From: Frondihabitans sp.
GTDB lineage: Bacteria > Actinomycetota > Actinomycetes > Actinomycetales > Microbacteriaceae
DNA length: 6,865 nucleotides
Direction: 5' to 3'
Assembly: GCA_025464735.1 (NCBI GenBank)
Contig: JAODMX010000208.1
Span: forward strand, 1 to 6,865
The first letter of the stretch is position 1; each line of letters opens with the position of its first letter. The notes under the pieces are model-generated. The model was not told the DNA's origin and searched no databases. It saw nothing but the letters and a program-made list of their open reading frames with translations. Positions 1 through 5,234 of the stretch are shown piece after piece. A program made the position numbers and the translations under genes.

Positions 1-603
1 TCGAACGGCGCCATCACCCTCGGCCGCGACGACACCGTCGAGGGCGGTTACAAGACTGTGTTCGTCGAGGAGTTCGACCCCGCGGAGGTTCTGACCACGA
101 TCAACGGCAGCCTCGAGGGTGCCGGCTACGCGGTCGAGGATGCCCAGGGCCTCATGCTGTACAAGGGCGCTTTCCCCGACGTCGCGCTCTCTCCCACAAG
201 CCGCCAGGTCGAATTCGAAGAGCTCCTCACCGTGTCGGCGACGCGCGTGGTCGTCATGTCGCCGTCGCACAGCACCGAGGATTTCCTCGAGATCGTCGAG
301 CAGATGGGTCTGCACAAAGTCACCTACAACGTCGGCTGGACGGCCTGGCTCGACATCGCCCCGTTCGGCGTCACGAAGGCGACCGCGCTCGAGCGGGTGC
401 GCTTGTGGCTGGGCGTGCCAGGCGAGCAGGTCATGGCGGTCGGTGACGGTCGCAACGACATCGACATGCTCGCGTGGGCCGGGGCGGCGGCCGGGCGTGG
501 CGTGGCCATGGGGCAGGCTCCCGACGACGTGCTCGCGGTGGCGTCCGAGACCACCGGCGCCGATGTCGACGACGGGCTGGCGGCGGTGCTCCGCACCCTG
601 TAG
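1..603 (+). CDS. Cof-type HAD-superfamily phosphatase, 5' end missing
   Basis: The reading frame is open from base 1, so the gene begins upstream; the GTG at 58 is an internal codon. About 200 residues are visible. The visible part opens with SNGA, which in Cof/HAD-IIB proteins follows the N-terminal nucleophile DxD by roughly 40-60 residues, so that motif is lost. After a C2-cap-like region come GVTKATAL (catalytic lysine, bases 376-378) and GDGRNDIDM (acidic motif IV, aspartates near visible residues 149 and 153), then GVAMGQAPDDV, the usual C-terminal signature. Such enzymes are cytoplasmic Mg-dependent phosphatases of sugar phosphates, nucleotides or cofactors such as FMN or PLP; the substrate cannot be read from sequence. 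A hairpin 22 bases after the stop suggests the transcript ends here. A HAD gene beside a tRNA-Ser suggests serS could lie upstream, but that is inference. Confidence 0.9.
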   Translation, partial: SNGAITLGRDDTVEGGYKTVFVEEFDPAEVLTTINGSLEGAGYAVEDAQGLMLYKGAFPDVALSPTSRQVEFEELLTVSATRVVVMSPSHSTEDFLEIVEQMGLHKVTYNVGWTAWLDIAPFGVTKATALERVRLWLGVPGEQVMAVGDGRNDIDMLAWAGAAAGRGVAMGQAPDDVLAVASETTGADVDDGLAAVLRTL

Positions 604-625
604 GGGCGCAGGGTCGCCGCGCCGC

Positions 626-660
626 TTCGGGCGGACTCCTCGCCCCCACCTCCGCCCGAA
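626..660 (+). terminator. Terminator-like hairpin after the HAD gene
   Basis: TTCGGGCGGA (626-635) and TCCGCCCGAA (651-660) are perfect 10-bp reverse complements around a 15-base C-rich loop, starting 22 bases after the TAG stop. There is no T-run after the stem, which is common for high-GC actinobacterial terminators. Position and stem strength make transcription termination the simplest reading; no activity is shown. Confidence 0.6.
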
Positions 661-818
661 CTTGCCCTCGGCGCGGTGCTCTCCTCCACGGCGTGCTATC
701 GGTGGCCTCGCTTCCTCCCGAGCCGCCTCCCCCTCCTCCCGTGCCGACGGCAGACCGAGGCCGAGTGCCCGAGCCGGGCTGCAGGATCCTTAGCGCCAGC
801 TTCGAGACGCCGTTCCGT
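661..818. other. Non-coding stretch, C/T-rich on the plus strand
   Basis: This lies between the HAD terminator hairpin and the tRNA promoter candidate. Frames that cross it give Arg/Pro/Ser-rich translations typical of GC-rich non-coding DNA. The segment 711-740 is almost purely pyrimidine (CTTCCTCCCG then CCTCCCCCTCCTCCC). No gene, repeat array or structured RNA was recognised. Confidence 0.5.
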
Positions 819-824
819 TAGACT
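819..824 (+). promoter_or_regulatory. Candidate -10 element for the tRNA-Ser gene
   Basis: TAGACT fits the actinobacterial TAnnnT -10 pattern and lies 33 bases before the tRNA, which would give a leader of about 27 nt to be trimmed. No convincing -35 hexamer is visible at 16-18 bases upstream, so this is tentative. Confidence 0.35.
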
Positions 825-857
825 CGTGGTGGCTGCGGTCCCGTGGGTCGCCAGCCG

Positions 858-942
858 GGAGGGCTGTCCGAGCGGCCGATGGAGCTTGTCTTGAAAACAA
901 GTGAGGGTAAAACCTTCGTGGGTTCGAATCCCACGCCCTCCG
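858..942 (+). tRNA. tRNA-Ser, anticodon UGA
   Basis: This is a full class II cloverleaf of 85 nt. The acceptor GGAGGGC (858-864) pairs with GCCCTCC (935-941), followed by discriminator G942. The anticodon stem CTTGT/ACAAG (885-889/897-901) encloses loop CTTGAAA, giving anticodon TGA at 892-894, which reads UCA and probably other UCN codons. The long variable arm typical of tRNA-Ser is at about 902-917 (GAGGGT/ACCTTC around AAA). The T arm is GTGGG-TTCGAAT-CCCAC (918-934). The 3' CCA is not encoded (CAG follows G942), so it must be added after transcription. The long arm and G73 both support serine identity. Confidence 0.97.
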
Positions 943-990
943 CAGCGAGAACCAACCGGCCCGACATGGCTCAGCCCGGCCGAGCACGGC

Positions 991-996
991 TAGAGT
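991..996 (+). promoter_or_regulatory. Candidate -10 of a leaderless promoter
   Basis: TAGAGT is followed by 6 bases and then the ATG at 1003, which would put transcription start at or next to the A of ATG. There is no Shine-Dalgarno sequence before this ATG, which agrees with a leaderless transcript. No clear -35 is seen. Confidence 0.5.
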
Positions 997-1002
997 TCTG
1001 CC

Positions 1003-1371
1003 ATGGGCCTCGCAGACCGGTGGCGTAGTTCGCACATCAAAGAGCCAGTTCAGGGCGACTTCACGGTAGCCGCGGTGCGGCTTCTCGCACACACACCCGG
1101 CTTCTACTATGAGTACGACGTCGACGGTGTGGTGTCGGGGCCCGGTGTGACTCCAACTCCCGTTCACCGCGGCGGCATCCTGGTGCGCGAGCAGGACGCC
1201 CTCGCGCCAGGGCAGGTCTTCCCGGCCCTCGTCGATCGCTCCGACCCGCGCCGAAGTGTCGTCGATTTCCCCTCGACCAAGCCCGCCCACCAGGCATCCC
1301 CCGCTGAGAATGCGGCAGCGGCCGAAGAGCTGGCGGCCAGGATGGCATCGGAGAAGCAGCAACGCCCTTAG
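1003..1371 (+). CDS. Small conserved-looking protein of unknown function
   Basis: This encodes 122 residues with no signal peptide and no membrane segment. The start MGLADRW followed by KEPVQG (residues 13-18) and the block VFPALVDRSDPRRSVVDF (72-89) resemble a loose family of small actinobacterial proteins that begin MGL and end with a VDRxxPxR-type strand; this is pattern recall, not an alignment. Residues 20-90 alternate short predicted strands with turns, suggesting a compact beta domain. Residues 99-120 are Ala/Glu-rich and probably a helix. The ATG at 1003 is chosen because it sits 6 bases behind TAGAGT and has no ribosome-binding site. The stop TAG overlaps the stop of the convergent NmrA-like gene by 4 bases. 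Function unknown. Confidence 0.75.
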   Translation: MGLADRWRSSHIKEPVQGDFTVAAVRLLAHTPGFYYEYDVDGVVSGPGVTPTPVHRGGILVREQDALAPGQVFPALVDRSDPRRSVVDFPSTKPAHQASPAENAAAAEELAARMASEKQQRP

Positions 1372-2123
1372 AGGTGCTGGCTCGCCAACCAGTCGTCGAA
1401 GGTCTGGTGACCCAGCTGAGCATCGGGGCTCGGCAGGAGCGTGCCGTTCCGCAATGCGCGACCCCACGCGCCTGGCAGAGGTACCTGGAGTACCGGCCGC
1501 GGCTGGTGCGTGGCGGCCAAGAATCGCCTGACCAGGTCGGCCATGAGTTCTTGTCGGGGGCCGGCGAGATCAGGGACGAGCCCTTGGGGTTCGCCAGTCG
1601 CCAGGGCCAGCAGCGCATCCGCGACCTCGGCAGCGGCGACGGGCTGCGATCGCATCGTCGGGACGACCTGCAGTGGGCCGACCTTGCCATGCTGGACGAG
1701 CAGGGCGGCGAACTCGTGGAACTGTGCGGTGCGGATCATCGACCAGCCGCCTGCCCTCTCCTGAAGAAGCCGCTCCTGCAGGGCCTTGCCCGCGTAGTAG
1801 TTACTGTCGACGGCTGCGGCGCCGATGATGGAGATTGCGACGTGGTGGGCGACGCCCGCCTTCTGCTCGGCCGAGAGGAGGTTGCGGGTGACATCGCCGA
1901 AGAATCGCACGGACTCCGCGGTCGACTGACTGCTCGGGCCCGAGACGTCAATGACGGAGTCTGCTCCGGCGATGGCATCGGCAAGCCCGATGCCAGACAT
2001 CAGGTCGACCCCGTTCGTGCGCGAAAGGACGACAGTCTCGTGCCCCGCGGCTTTCGCGGCTGCGACGACCAGGCGTCCAACGGTGCCGGTTCCACCGGCG
2101 ATGGCGATCTTCAACGAGTTCAT
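1368..2123 (-). CDS. NmrA-like NAD(P)-binding oxidoreductase/epimerase, probable ECF41 target
   Basis: This encodes 251 residues from ATG. KIAIAGGTGTVG (residues 5-16) is the glycine-rich dinucleotide loop of an atypical short-chain dehydrogenase/NmrA Rossmann fold. VIDVSGP (58-63) ends strand 4, HVAISIIGAAAVD (94-106) carries the catalytic-serine strand, and NYYAGK (108-113) offers YxxxK. RTAQFHEF (131-138) is a common signature of the group. It is cytosolic; it may act on an unknown metabolite or sense NAD(P)H, and the sequence cannot say which. It is divergent from an ECF41 sigma factor, whose group is known to regulate one adjacent oxidoreductase, epimerase or carboxymuconolactone decarboxylase gene. 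GGGAAGGG lies only 1 base from the ATG, too close for good spacing. TTG at 2112-2114 (codon 4, giving M-K-I-A-I-A-G) is an alternative start with about 10 bases of spacing. Confidence 0.92.
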   Translation of the reverse strand: MNSLKIAIAGGTGTVGRLVVAAAKAAGHETVVLSRTNGVDLMSGIGLADAIAGADSVIDVSGPSSQSTAESVRFFGDVTRNLLSAEQKAGVAHHVAISIIGAAAVDSNYYAGKALQERLLQERAGGWSMIRTAQFHEFAALLVQHGKVGPLQVVPTMRSQPVAAAEVADALLALATGEPQGLVPDLAGPRQELMADLVRRFLAATHQPRPVLQVPLPGAWGRALRNGTLLPSPDAQLGHQTFDDWLASQHL

Positions 2124-2132
2124 ACCCTTCCC

Positions 2133-2159
2133 GACGACGCAGGTCGCAGAAGTGTGAGG
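2133..2159 (-). promoter_or_regulatory. Predicted ECF41-type promoter of the NmrA-like gene
   Basis: Reading toward the oxidoreductase, CCTCACA (2159-2153) is followed by exactly 16 bases and CGTC (2136-2133). The ECF41 consensus as I recall it is TGTCACA-N16-CGTC, so the -35 matches at 5 of 7 positions, and the -10 and spacing match fully. It ends 9 bases before the ATG at 2123, so the transcript would have almost no leader. CGTC alone is common in GC-rich DNA; the combination and location carry the weight. Confidence 0.6.
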
Positions 2160-2222
2160 TCTCCGCTCGAATTTCCTCCGGCTGCGGGATCCCCTTTACT
2201 AGAGGTGAGGATTGCTGGAGGC

Positions 2223-2229
2223 GAGGAGG
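2223..2229 (+). promoter_or_regulatory. Ribosome-binding site of the sigma factor gene
   Basis: GAGGAGG lies 4 bases before the ATG at 2234. It is the only strong Shine-Dalgarno sequence at a sensible distance among the plus-strand genes here, and it fixes this start, since no in-frame start codon exists in the bases just upstream. Confidence 0.75.
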
Positions 2230-2233
2230 CCCC

Positions 2234-3142
2234 ATGACCGAGGAGCAGGCCGTAGACGCAGAGGTGTTCGGGGAACGCCGGCACCTCGTGTCGTTGGCGT
2301 ACCGGATGCTCGGCACGATCGTCGAGGCCGAGGACGCCGTGCAGGAGACGTACGCGAAGTGGTACCGCATGACGCCCGAGCAGCGCGATGCCGTCGACGT
2401 GCCCGCGGCCTGGCTGACCCGGGTCGCGAGCCGCGTCTGCCTCGACGAACTCTCGTCAGCCCGTGCTCGGCGCGAACGGTACGTCGGGCCGTGGCTGCCC
2501 GAGCCCCTGCCGGCGCTGGCATTCTCACCGTCGTCGTCGGGTGCTGATCCGCTCGATCGTGTCACCCTGGACGACTCAGTGAGCACGGCGCTCCTCGTGG
2601 TGCTCGAGTCGATGACCCCGGCCGAGCGAGTCGCGTTCGTGCTCCACGACGTCTTCGCGATTCCCTTCGACGAGATCGCCACGACGGTCGGGCGATCTCC
2701 CGCGGCGTGCCGTCAGCTTGCCGCGTCTGCGCGACGCAGGGTCGAGGCCAGCCGGGAGAGGGCCGTTCCGCGACGGGAGCACGACGACGTGGTGCGGGCA
2801 TTCGCTGCCGCGGCTCGCGAGGGCGACCTGCCAGCGCTCATTGCCGCTCTGGATCCTCAGGTCGTCTTGCGCTCCGATGGCGGGGGAGTGGTCTCGGCCG
2901 CCCGCAATCCGGTGGTCGGTGCGGATCGTGTCGCGAGATTCCTGCTCGGGATCCTGGAGAAGCGCCCTGAGGTCGAGGTGCTCGACCAGGAGACCGCGGA
3001 CGGTCTCGGGTTCGCCCTCTGGGCCGAGGGGCAGATCTTCGGTGTCGTGACCCTGGGTGTCGGCGGCGAGGTCGTCGACGAAGTCCGTATGGTGGTCAAC
3101 CCCGCGAAGCTGTCGCTCTGGTCCTCAGCCCCGCCTGTCTAG
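2234..3142 (+). CDS. ECF41-type (SigJ-like) sigma factor with C-terminal SnoaL-like domain
   Basis: This encodes 302 residues, longer than a plain ECF factor (about 170-200) because of the extra C-terminal domain. Region sigma-2 spans about 10-80 (LVSLAYRMLG, EAEDAVQETY, WLTRVASRVCLDEL). A linker carries WLPEPL (87-92). Sigma-4 spans about 115-175 (MTPAERVAFVLHDVF, then the helix-turn-helix around IATTVGRSPAACRQLAASARRRV). The SnoaL-like domain (about 183-295) has SDGGG (214-218) and NPAKL (289-293). WLPEP, DGGGK and NPDKL are the motifs described for ECF41; the K after DGGG is V here. In this group the C-terminal domain, not a separate membrane anti-sigma factor, tunes activity, and none is encoded next to it. 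The divergent NmrA-like gene is the expected target. The TAG stop forms part of the next gene's -10. Confidence 0.95.
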   Translation: MTEEQAVDAEVFGERRHLVSLAYRMLGTIVEAEDAVQETYAKWYRMTPEQRDAVDVPAAWLTRVASRVCLDELSSARARRERYVGPWLPEPLPALAFSPSSSGADPLDRVTLDDSVSTALLVVLESMTPAERVAFVLHDVFAIPFDEIATTVGRSPAACRQLAASARRRVEASRERAVPRREHDDVVRAFAAAAREGDLPALIAALDPQVVLRSDGGGVVSAARNPVVGADRVARFLLGILEKRPEVEVLDQETADGLGFALWAEGQIFGVVTLGVGGEVVDEVRMVVNPAKLSLWSSAPPV

Positions 3143-3145
3143 GCT
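3140..3145 (+). promoter_or_regulatory. Candidate -10 of a leaderless promoter, overlapping the sigma stop codon
   Basis: TAGGCT begins with the TAG stop of the sigma gene and is followed by 7 bases before the ATG at 3153. With no Shine-Dalgarno before that ATG, a leaderless start is the likely reading. No good -35 is visible. Read-through from the sigma gene would also reach the phosphatase. Confidence 0.45.
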
Positions 3146-3152
3146 GGACTCT

Positions 3153-3884
3153 ATGGGCACAGTCATCCTCGTTCGGCATGGTCGCACCACGGCGAACACG
3201 GCGGGAATGCTCGCGGGGCGGGCACTCGGGGTCAAGCTCGACGCGACCGGGCGCGAGCAGGCCGCGCGCACGGCTGAGCGTCTGGCTGTCGTGCCGCTCG
3301 TCGGTGTCGTCTCGAGTCCGCTGGAGCGGTGCCGGCAGACCGCCCGGTACGTCCTCGACAAGCAGAACCCGGAGCTCTCCTTCTCGATCGACAAGAGCAT
3401 CACCGAGTGCGATTACGGCGACTGGCAGGGCCGCCCCCTCAAGGAGCTCGCCACCGAGAAGCTCTGGTCGGTGGTGCAGACTCAGCCGTCGGCAGCAGTC
3501 TTCCCTGGCGGCGAGTCGCTGGCGGCGATGCAGGCCAGGTCGGTGGCGGCGATCCGGCGGCACGACGCCGCGTTCGAGGCGGAGCACGGGCCGGGTGCCG
3601 TGTGGGTCGCGGTGAGTCACGGTGACATCATCAAGGCGATTCTCGCCGATGCGTACGGGATGCACCTCGACCTGTTCCAGCGGATCAGCGTCGGCCCGGC
3701 CTCCGTATCGATCGTTCGCTACGGCGCTAACCGTCCGGACGTCGTCACTACCAACACCGACTCGGGTGACCTCTCCTGGCTTCGGGCCAGCACACCGATA
3801 GACGATGCACCTGTCGGCGGAGGTGCCGGGCCAGCAGGGACACCCGCGTCGGCAGCGACATCCGAGCCATCCGTAACTGCCTGA
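3153..3884 (+). CDS. Histidine phosphatase, MSMEG_4193-like putative phosphomutase
   Basis: This encodes 243 residues from ATG 3153. The frame is open further upstream, but translation there is Arg/Ser-rich and lies inside the sigma gene, and the RHG motif must sit at the N terminus. It is a branch-2 histidine phosphatase fold: VRHGRT with R8 and nucleophile H9, SSPLERCRQT with R59, TECDYGDWQGR with acid E85, FPGGES (117-122), and SHGDIIKAIL with H156. All core catalytic residues are present. Overall it resembles the MSMEG_4193 / Rv2135c family of cytosolic phosphatases whose substrate is unsettled. Residues about 212-243 form an Ala/Gly/Pro/Ser-rich, probably disordered tail. It leads the unit with the DUF3090 gene 34 bases downstream. 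It should not be read as a glycolytic phosphoglycerate mutase. Confidence 0.93.
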   Translation: MGTVILVRHGRTTANTAGMLAGRALGVKLDATGREQAARTAERLAVVPLVGVVSSPLERCRQTARYVLDKQNPELSFSIDKSITECDYGDWQGRPLKELATEKLWSVVQTQPSAAVFPGGESLAAMQARSVAAIRRHDAAFEAEHGPGAVWVAVSHGDIIKAILADAYGMHLDLFQRISVGPASVSIVRYGANRPDVVTTNTDSGDLSWLRASTPIDDAPVGGGAGPAGTPASAATSEPSVTA

Positions 3885-3906
3885 GTCAACCGCAATGTCG
3901 CGCTCT

Positions 3907-3912
3907 TAGAAT
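3907..3912 (+). promoter_or_regulatory. Candidate -10 of a leaderless promoter
   Basis: TAGAAT, preceded by T (TTAGAAT), lies 6 bases before the ATG at 3919. GAGGGC between them is too close to the ATG to serve as a ribosome-binding site. A weak -35-like TGAGTC is at 3882-3887 with a long 19-base spacer, overlapping the end of the phosphatase gene. Confidence 0.5.
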
Positions 3913-3918
3913 GAGGGC

Positions 3919-4467
3919 ATGCCTACCGTCATCCATGGTTTCGACTGGCCGGATCGGGTCGTCGTCGGCGCGGTCGGTCAGCCGGGGTCGCGCTCGTTCT
4001 ACCTGCAGGCTCGCGCCGGTTCGCGAATCACGAGCGTCGCCCTCGAGAAGGAGCAGTCGGCGCTCCTCGCCGAGAAGATCGAGGAGATCCTCGACGAGTT
4101 GATGGCTCAGGAGGGCAACCCGGTCAGCATCCCGACCGCGACTCCGATCGAGCTCGTCGACAACGACCCGCTGGAACAGCCGGTCGATGCGGAATTCCGC
4201 ACCGGTGCGATGAGTCTGGGGTGGGATCCTACGACGGCGCAGGTCGTCATCGAGGCCTACCCGATGGTCGAGACCGATGAGGAAGACCCTGAGGAGTCGG
4301 CTGTCGAGCCGTCCGAGATGCTGCTGGTCCGGATCCCGGTCGGCACCGCCAGAGCGTTCGCCAAACGAACCCTCGAGATCGTCGGAGCGGGTCGACCGAT
4401 CTGCCCGTTCTGCGCCGCCCCCATCGACCCGGAGGGTCACGTCTGCGCAGTCCCTGACGGCTTCTGA
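3919..4467 (+). CDS. DUF3090 family protein with CxxC...HxC tail
   Basis: This encodes 182 residues. The start fits DUF3090: a hydrophobic strand with FDWPDRVVVG (8-17), then GSRSFYLQA (23-31) and a Glu/Leu-rich helix (43-64). An acidic stretch at about 119-131 (TDEEDPEESAVEP) is probably a loop. The C terminus is diagnostic: RPICPFCAAPIDPEGHVC places C162, C165, H174 and C176 as a likely zinc site. Function is unknown; the protein is expected in the cytosol. In M. tuberculosis the equivalent (Rv2134c, from memory) lies between the phosphatase and SCO1664-type genes, the same order as here. Its TGA overlaps the next ATG in TGATG, so translation of the two is probably coupled. ATG 3919 is chosen from the leaderless-type spacing and the family's usual N terminus. 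Confidence 0.92.
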   Translation: MPTVIHGFDWPDRVVVGAVGQPGSRSFYLQARAGSRITSVALEKEQSALLAEKIEEILDELMAQEGNPVSIPTATPIELVDNDPLEQPVDAEFRTGAMSLGWDPTTAQVVIEAYPMVETDEEDPEESAVEPSEMLLVRIPVGTARAFAKRTLEIVGAGRPICPFCAAPIDPEGHVCAVPDGF

Positions 4468-5234
4468 TGCCCGAGGCCGATCTCGTCGCCGGTGAACTGG
4501 AGATCCTCGGCCGGATCACGGTGGCCTCGAACGCCACTTTCCGCGGCGTCATCGGCGACGCCTCGGTCGTCTACAAGCCCATCGCCGGCGAGAAGCCCCT
4601 GTGGGACTTCCCGGACGGCTGCCTCGCGAACCGTGAGGCTGCCGCCTACCTCGTCTCCGAGGCCTTCGGCTGGAACGTCGTGCCGCGGACGTGGCTGCGT
4701 GACGGCCCTCTCGGGACGGGGATGGTGCAACTGTGGCGAGAGCCGGATCCTGCGCAGGATGCGGTCGACCTGGTCGCGGCGGACGCCGTGCCCGAGGAGG
4801 GGTGGAGGCACGTCTTCGACGGGAGTGACGAGTGGGATCGTCCGGTGGCCCTCATCCACGAGGACTCCGAGGCGTTGCGGCGAATGGCCGTGTTCGACGT
4901 GATCGTCAACAATGCCGATCGCAAGGGCGGCCACATTCTCGAGATGACGGACGGCCACCGGCACGGCGTCGACCACGGGCTCACCTTCCACGTGGAGCAC
5001 AAGCTGCGCACGGTGCTCTGGGGGTGGCTCGGCGAAGATCTCCGGCCAGACGAGCTGGACGGGGTTGAACGGGTCCGCATCGCCCTCTCAGGCGACCTCG
5101 GCTCGCGCCTCGCGGAGCTGCTCACGCTCGATGAGGTCGAGACCCTCGCGCAGCGGTGCGACCGCCTCCTGTCGAAGGCCCGCTTCCCGTCCCCGCGTGG
5201 CCAGATGCCTGCCGTTCCCTGGCCCCTGTTCTGA
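4467..5234 (+). CDS. SCO1664-family protein, PI3/PI4-kinase-like fold
   Basis: This encodes 255 residues. VVYKPIAGEKPLWDFPDG (34-51) includes K37, a candidate ATP-contacting lysine; LANREAAAYLVSEAFGW (53-69) gives a helix with E58; and VPRTWLRDG follows. VNNADRKGGH (147-156) resembles the catalytic loop of phosphoinositide-kinase-like enzymes, with D151 a candidate base, and GVDHGLTFH (167-175) occupies the place of the metal-binding DxG-type motif with D169. The end, GQMPAVPWPLF, is characteristic of the family in my recollection. All expected kinase-like residues are present, but neither activity nor substrate is established; it could phosphorylate a small molecule, lipid or protein. The start ATG overlaps the DUF3090 stop by one base and has no clear ribosome-binding site, so coupling is likely. 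It ends 20 bases before an inverted repeat. Confidence 0.92.
   Translation: MPEADLVAGELEILGRITVASNATFRGVIGDASVVYKPIAGEKPLWDFPDGCLANREAAAYLVSEAFGWNVVPRTWLRDGPLGTGMVQLWREPDPAQDAVDLVAADAVPEEGWRHVFDGSDEWDRPVALIHEDSEALRRMAVFDVIVNNADRKGGHILEMTDGHRHGVDHGLTFHVEHKLRTVLWGWLGEDLRPDELDGVERVRIALSGDLGSRLAELLTLDEVETLAQRCDRLLSKARFPSPRGQMPAVPWPLF

Noticed and set aside
119..793. Plus-strand open frame (224 codons) overlapping the HAD gene and running into the intergenic region
   Set aside because: Arg/Ser-rich translation in the wrong frame of a clear HAD phosphatase.
943..1002. Possible terminator between the tRNA and the small gene
   Set aside because: Only 4-bp pairings such as GCTC/GAGC are visible; nothing strong enough to call.
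843..1028. Short plus-strand open frame across the tRNA gene
   Set aside because: It reads through a complete tRNA-Ser cloverleaf and ends inside the next gene; it has no coding character.
1374..2237. Long plus-strand open frame (287 codons) opposite the NmrA-like gene
   Set aside because: Its translation has no domain signature and is rich in Arg, Gly and Asp as expected of an antisense shadow. The minus strand has a clear Rossmann motif and family-typical length.
3126..3149. CAGCC/GGCTG hairpin around the sigma stop codon as a terminator
   Set aside because: The stem is only 5 bp, extended to 8 with a bulge, has no T-run, and overlaps the likely promoter of the next gene.
3057..3152. Upstream extension of the phosphatase to a start inside the sigma gene
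   Set aside because: It would add 32 Ser/Arg-rich residues before the RHG motif, which belongs at the very N terminus. The ATG at 3153 has a leaderless-type -10 at the right distance.
3886..4440. Minus-strand open frame (184 codons) opposite the DUF3090 gene
   Set aside because: It is an Arg/Asp/Leu-rich shadow of a clear DUF3090 coding sequence on the plus strand.
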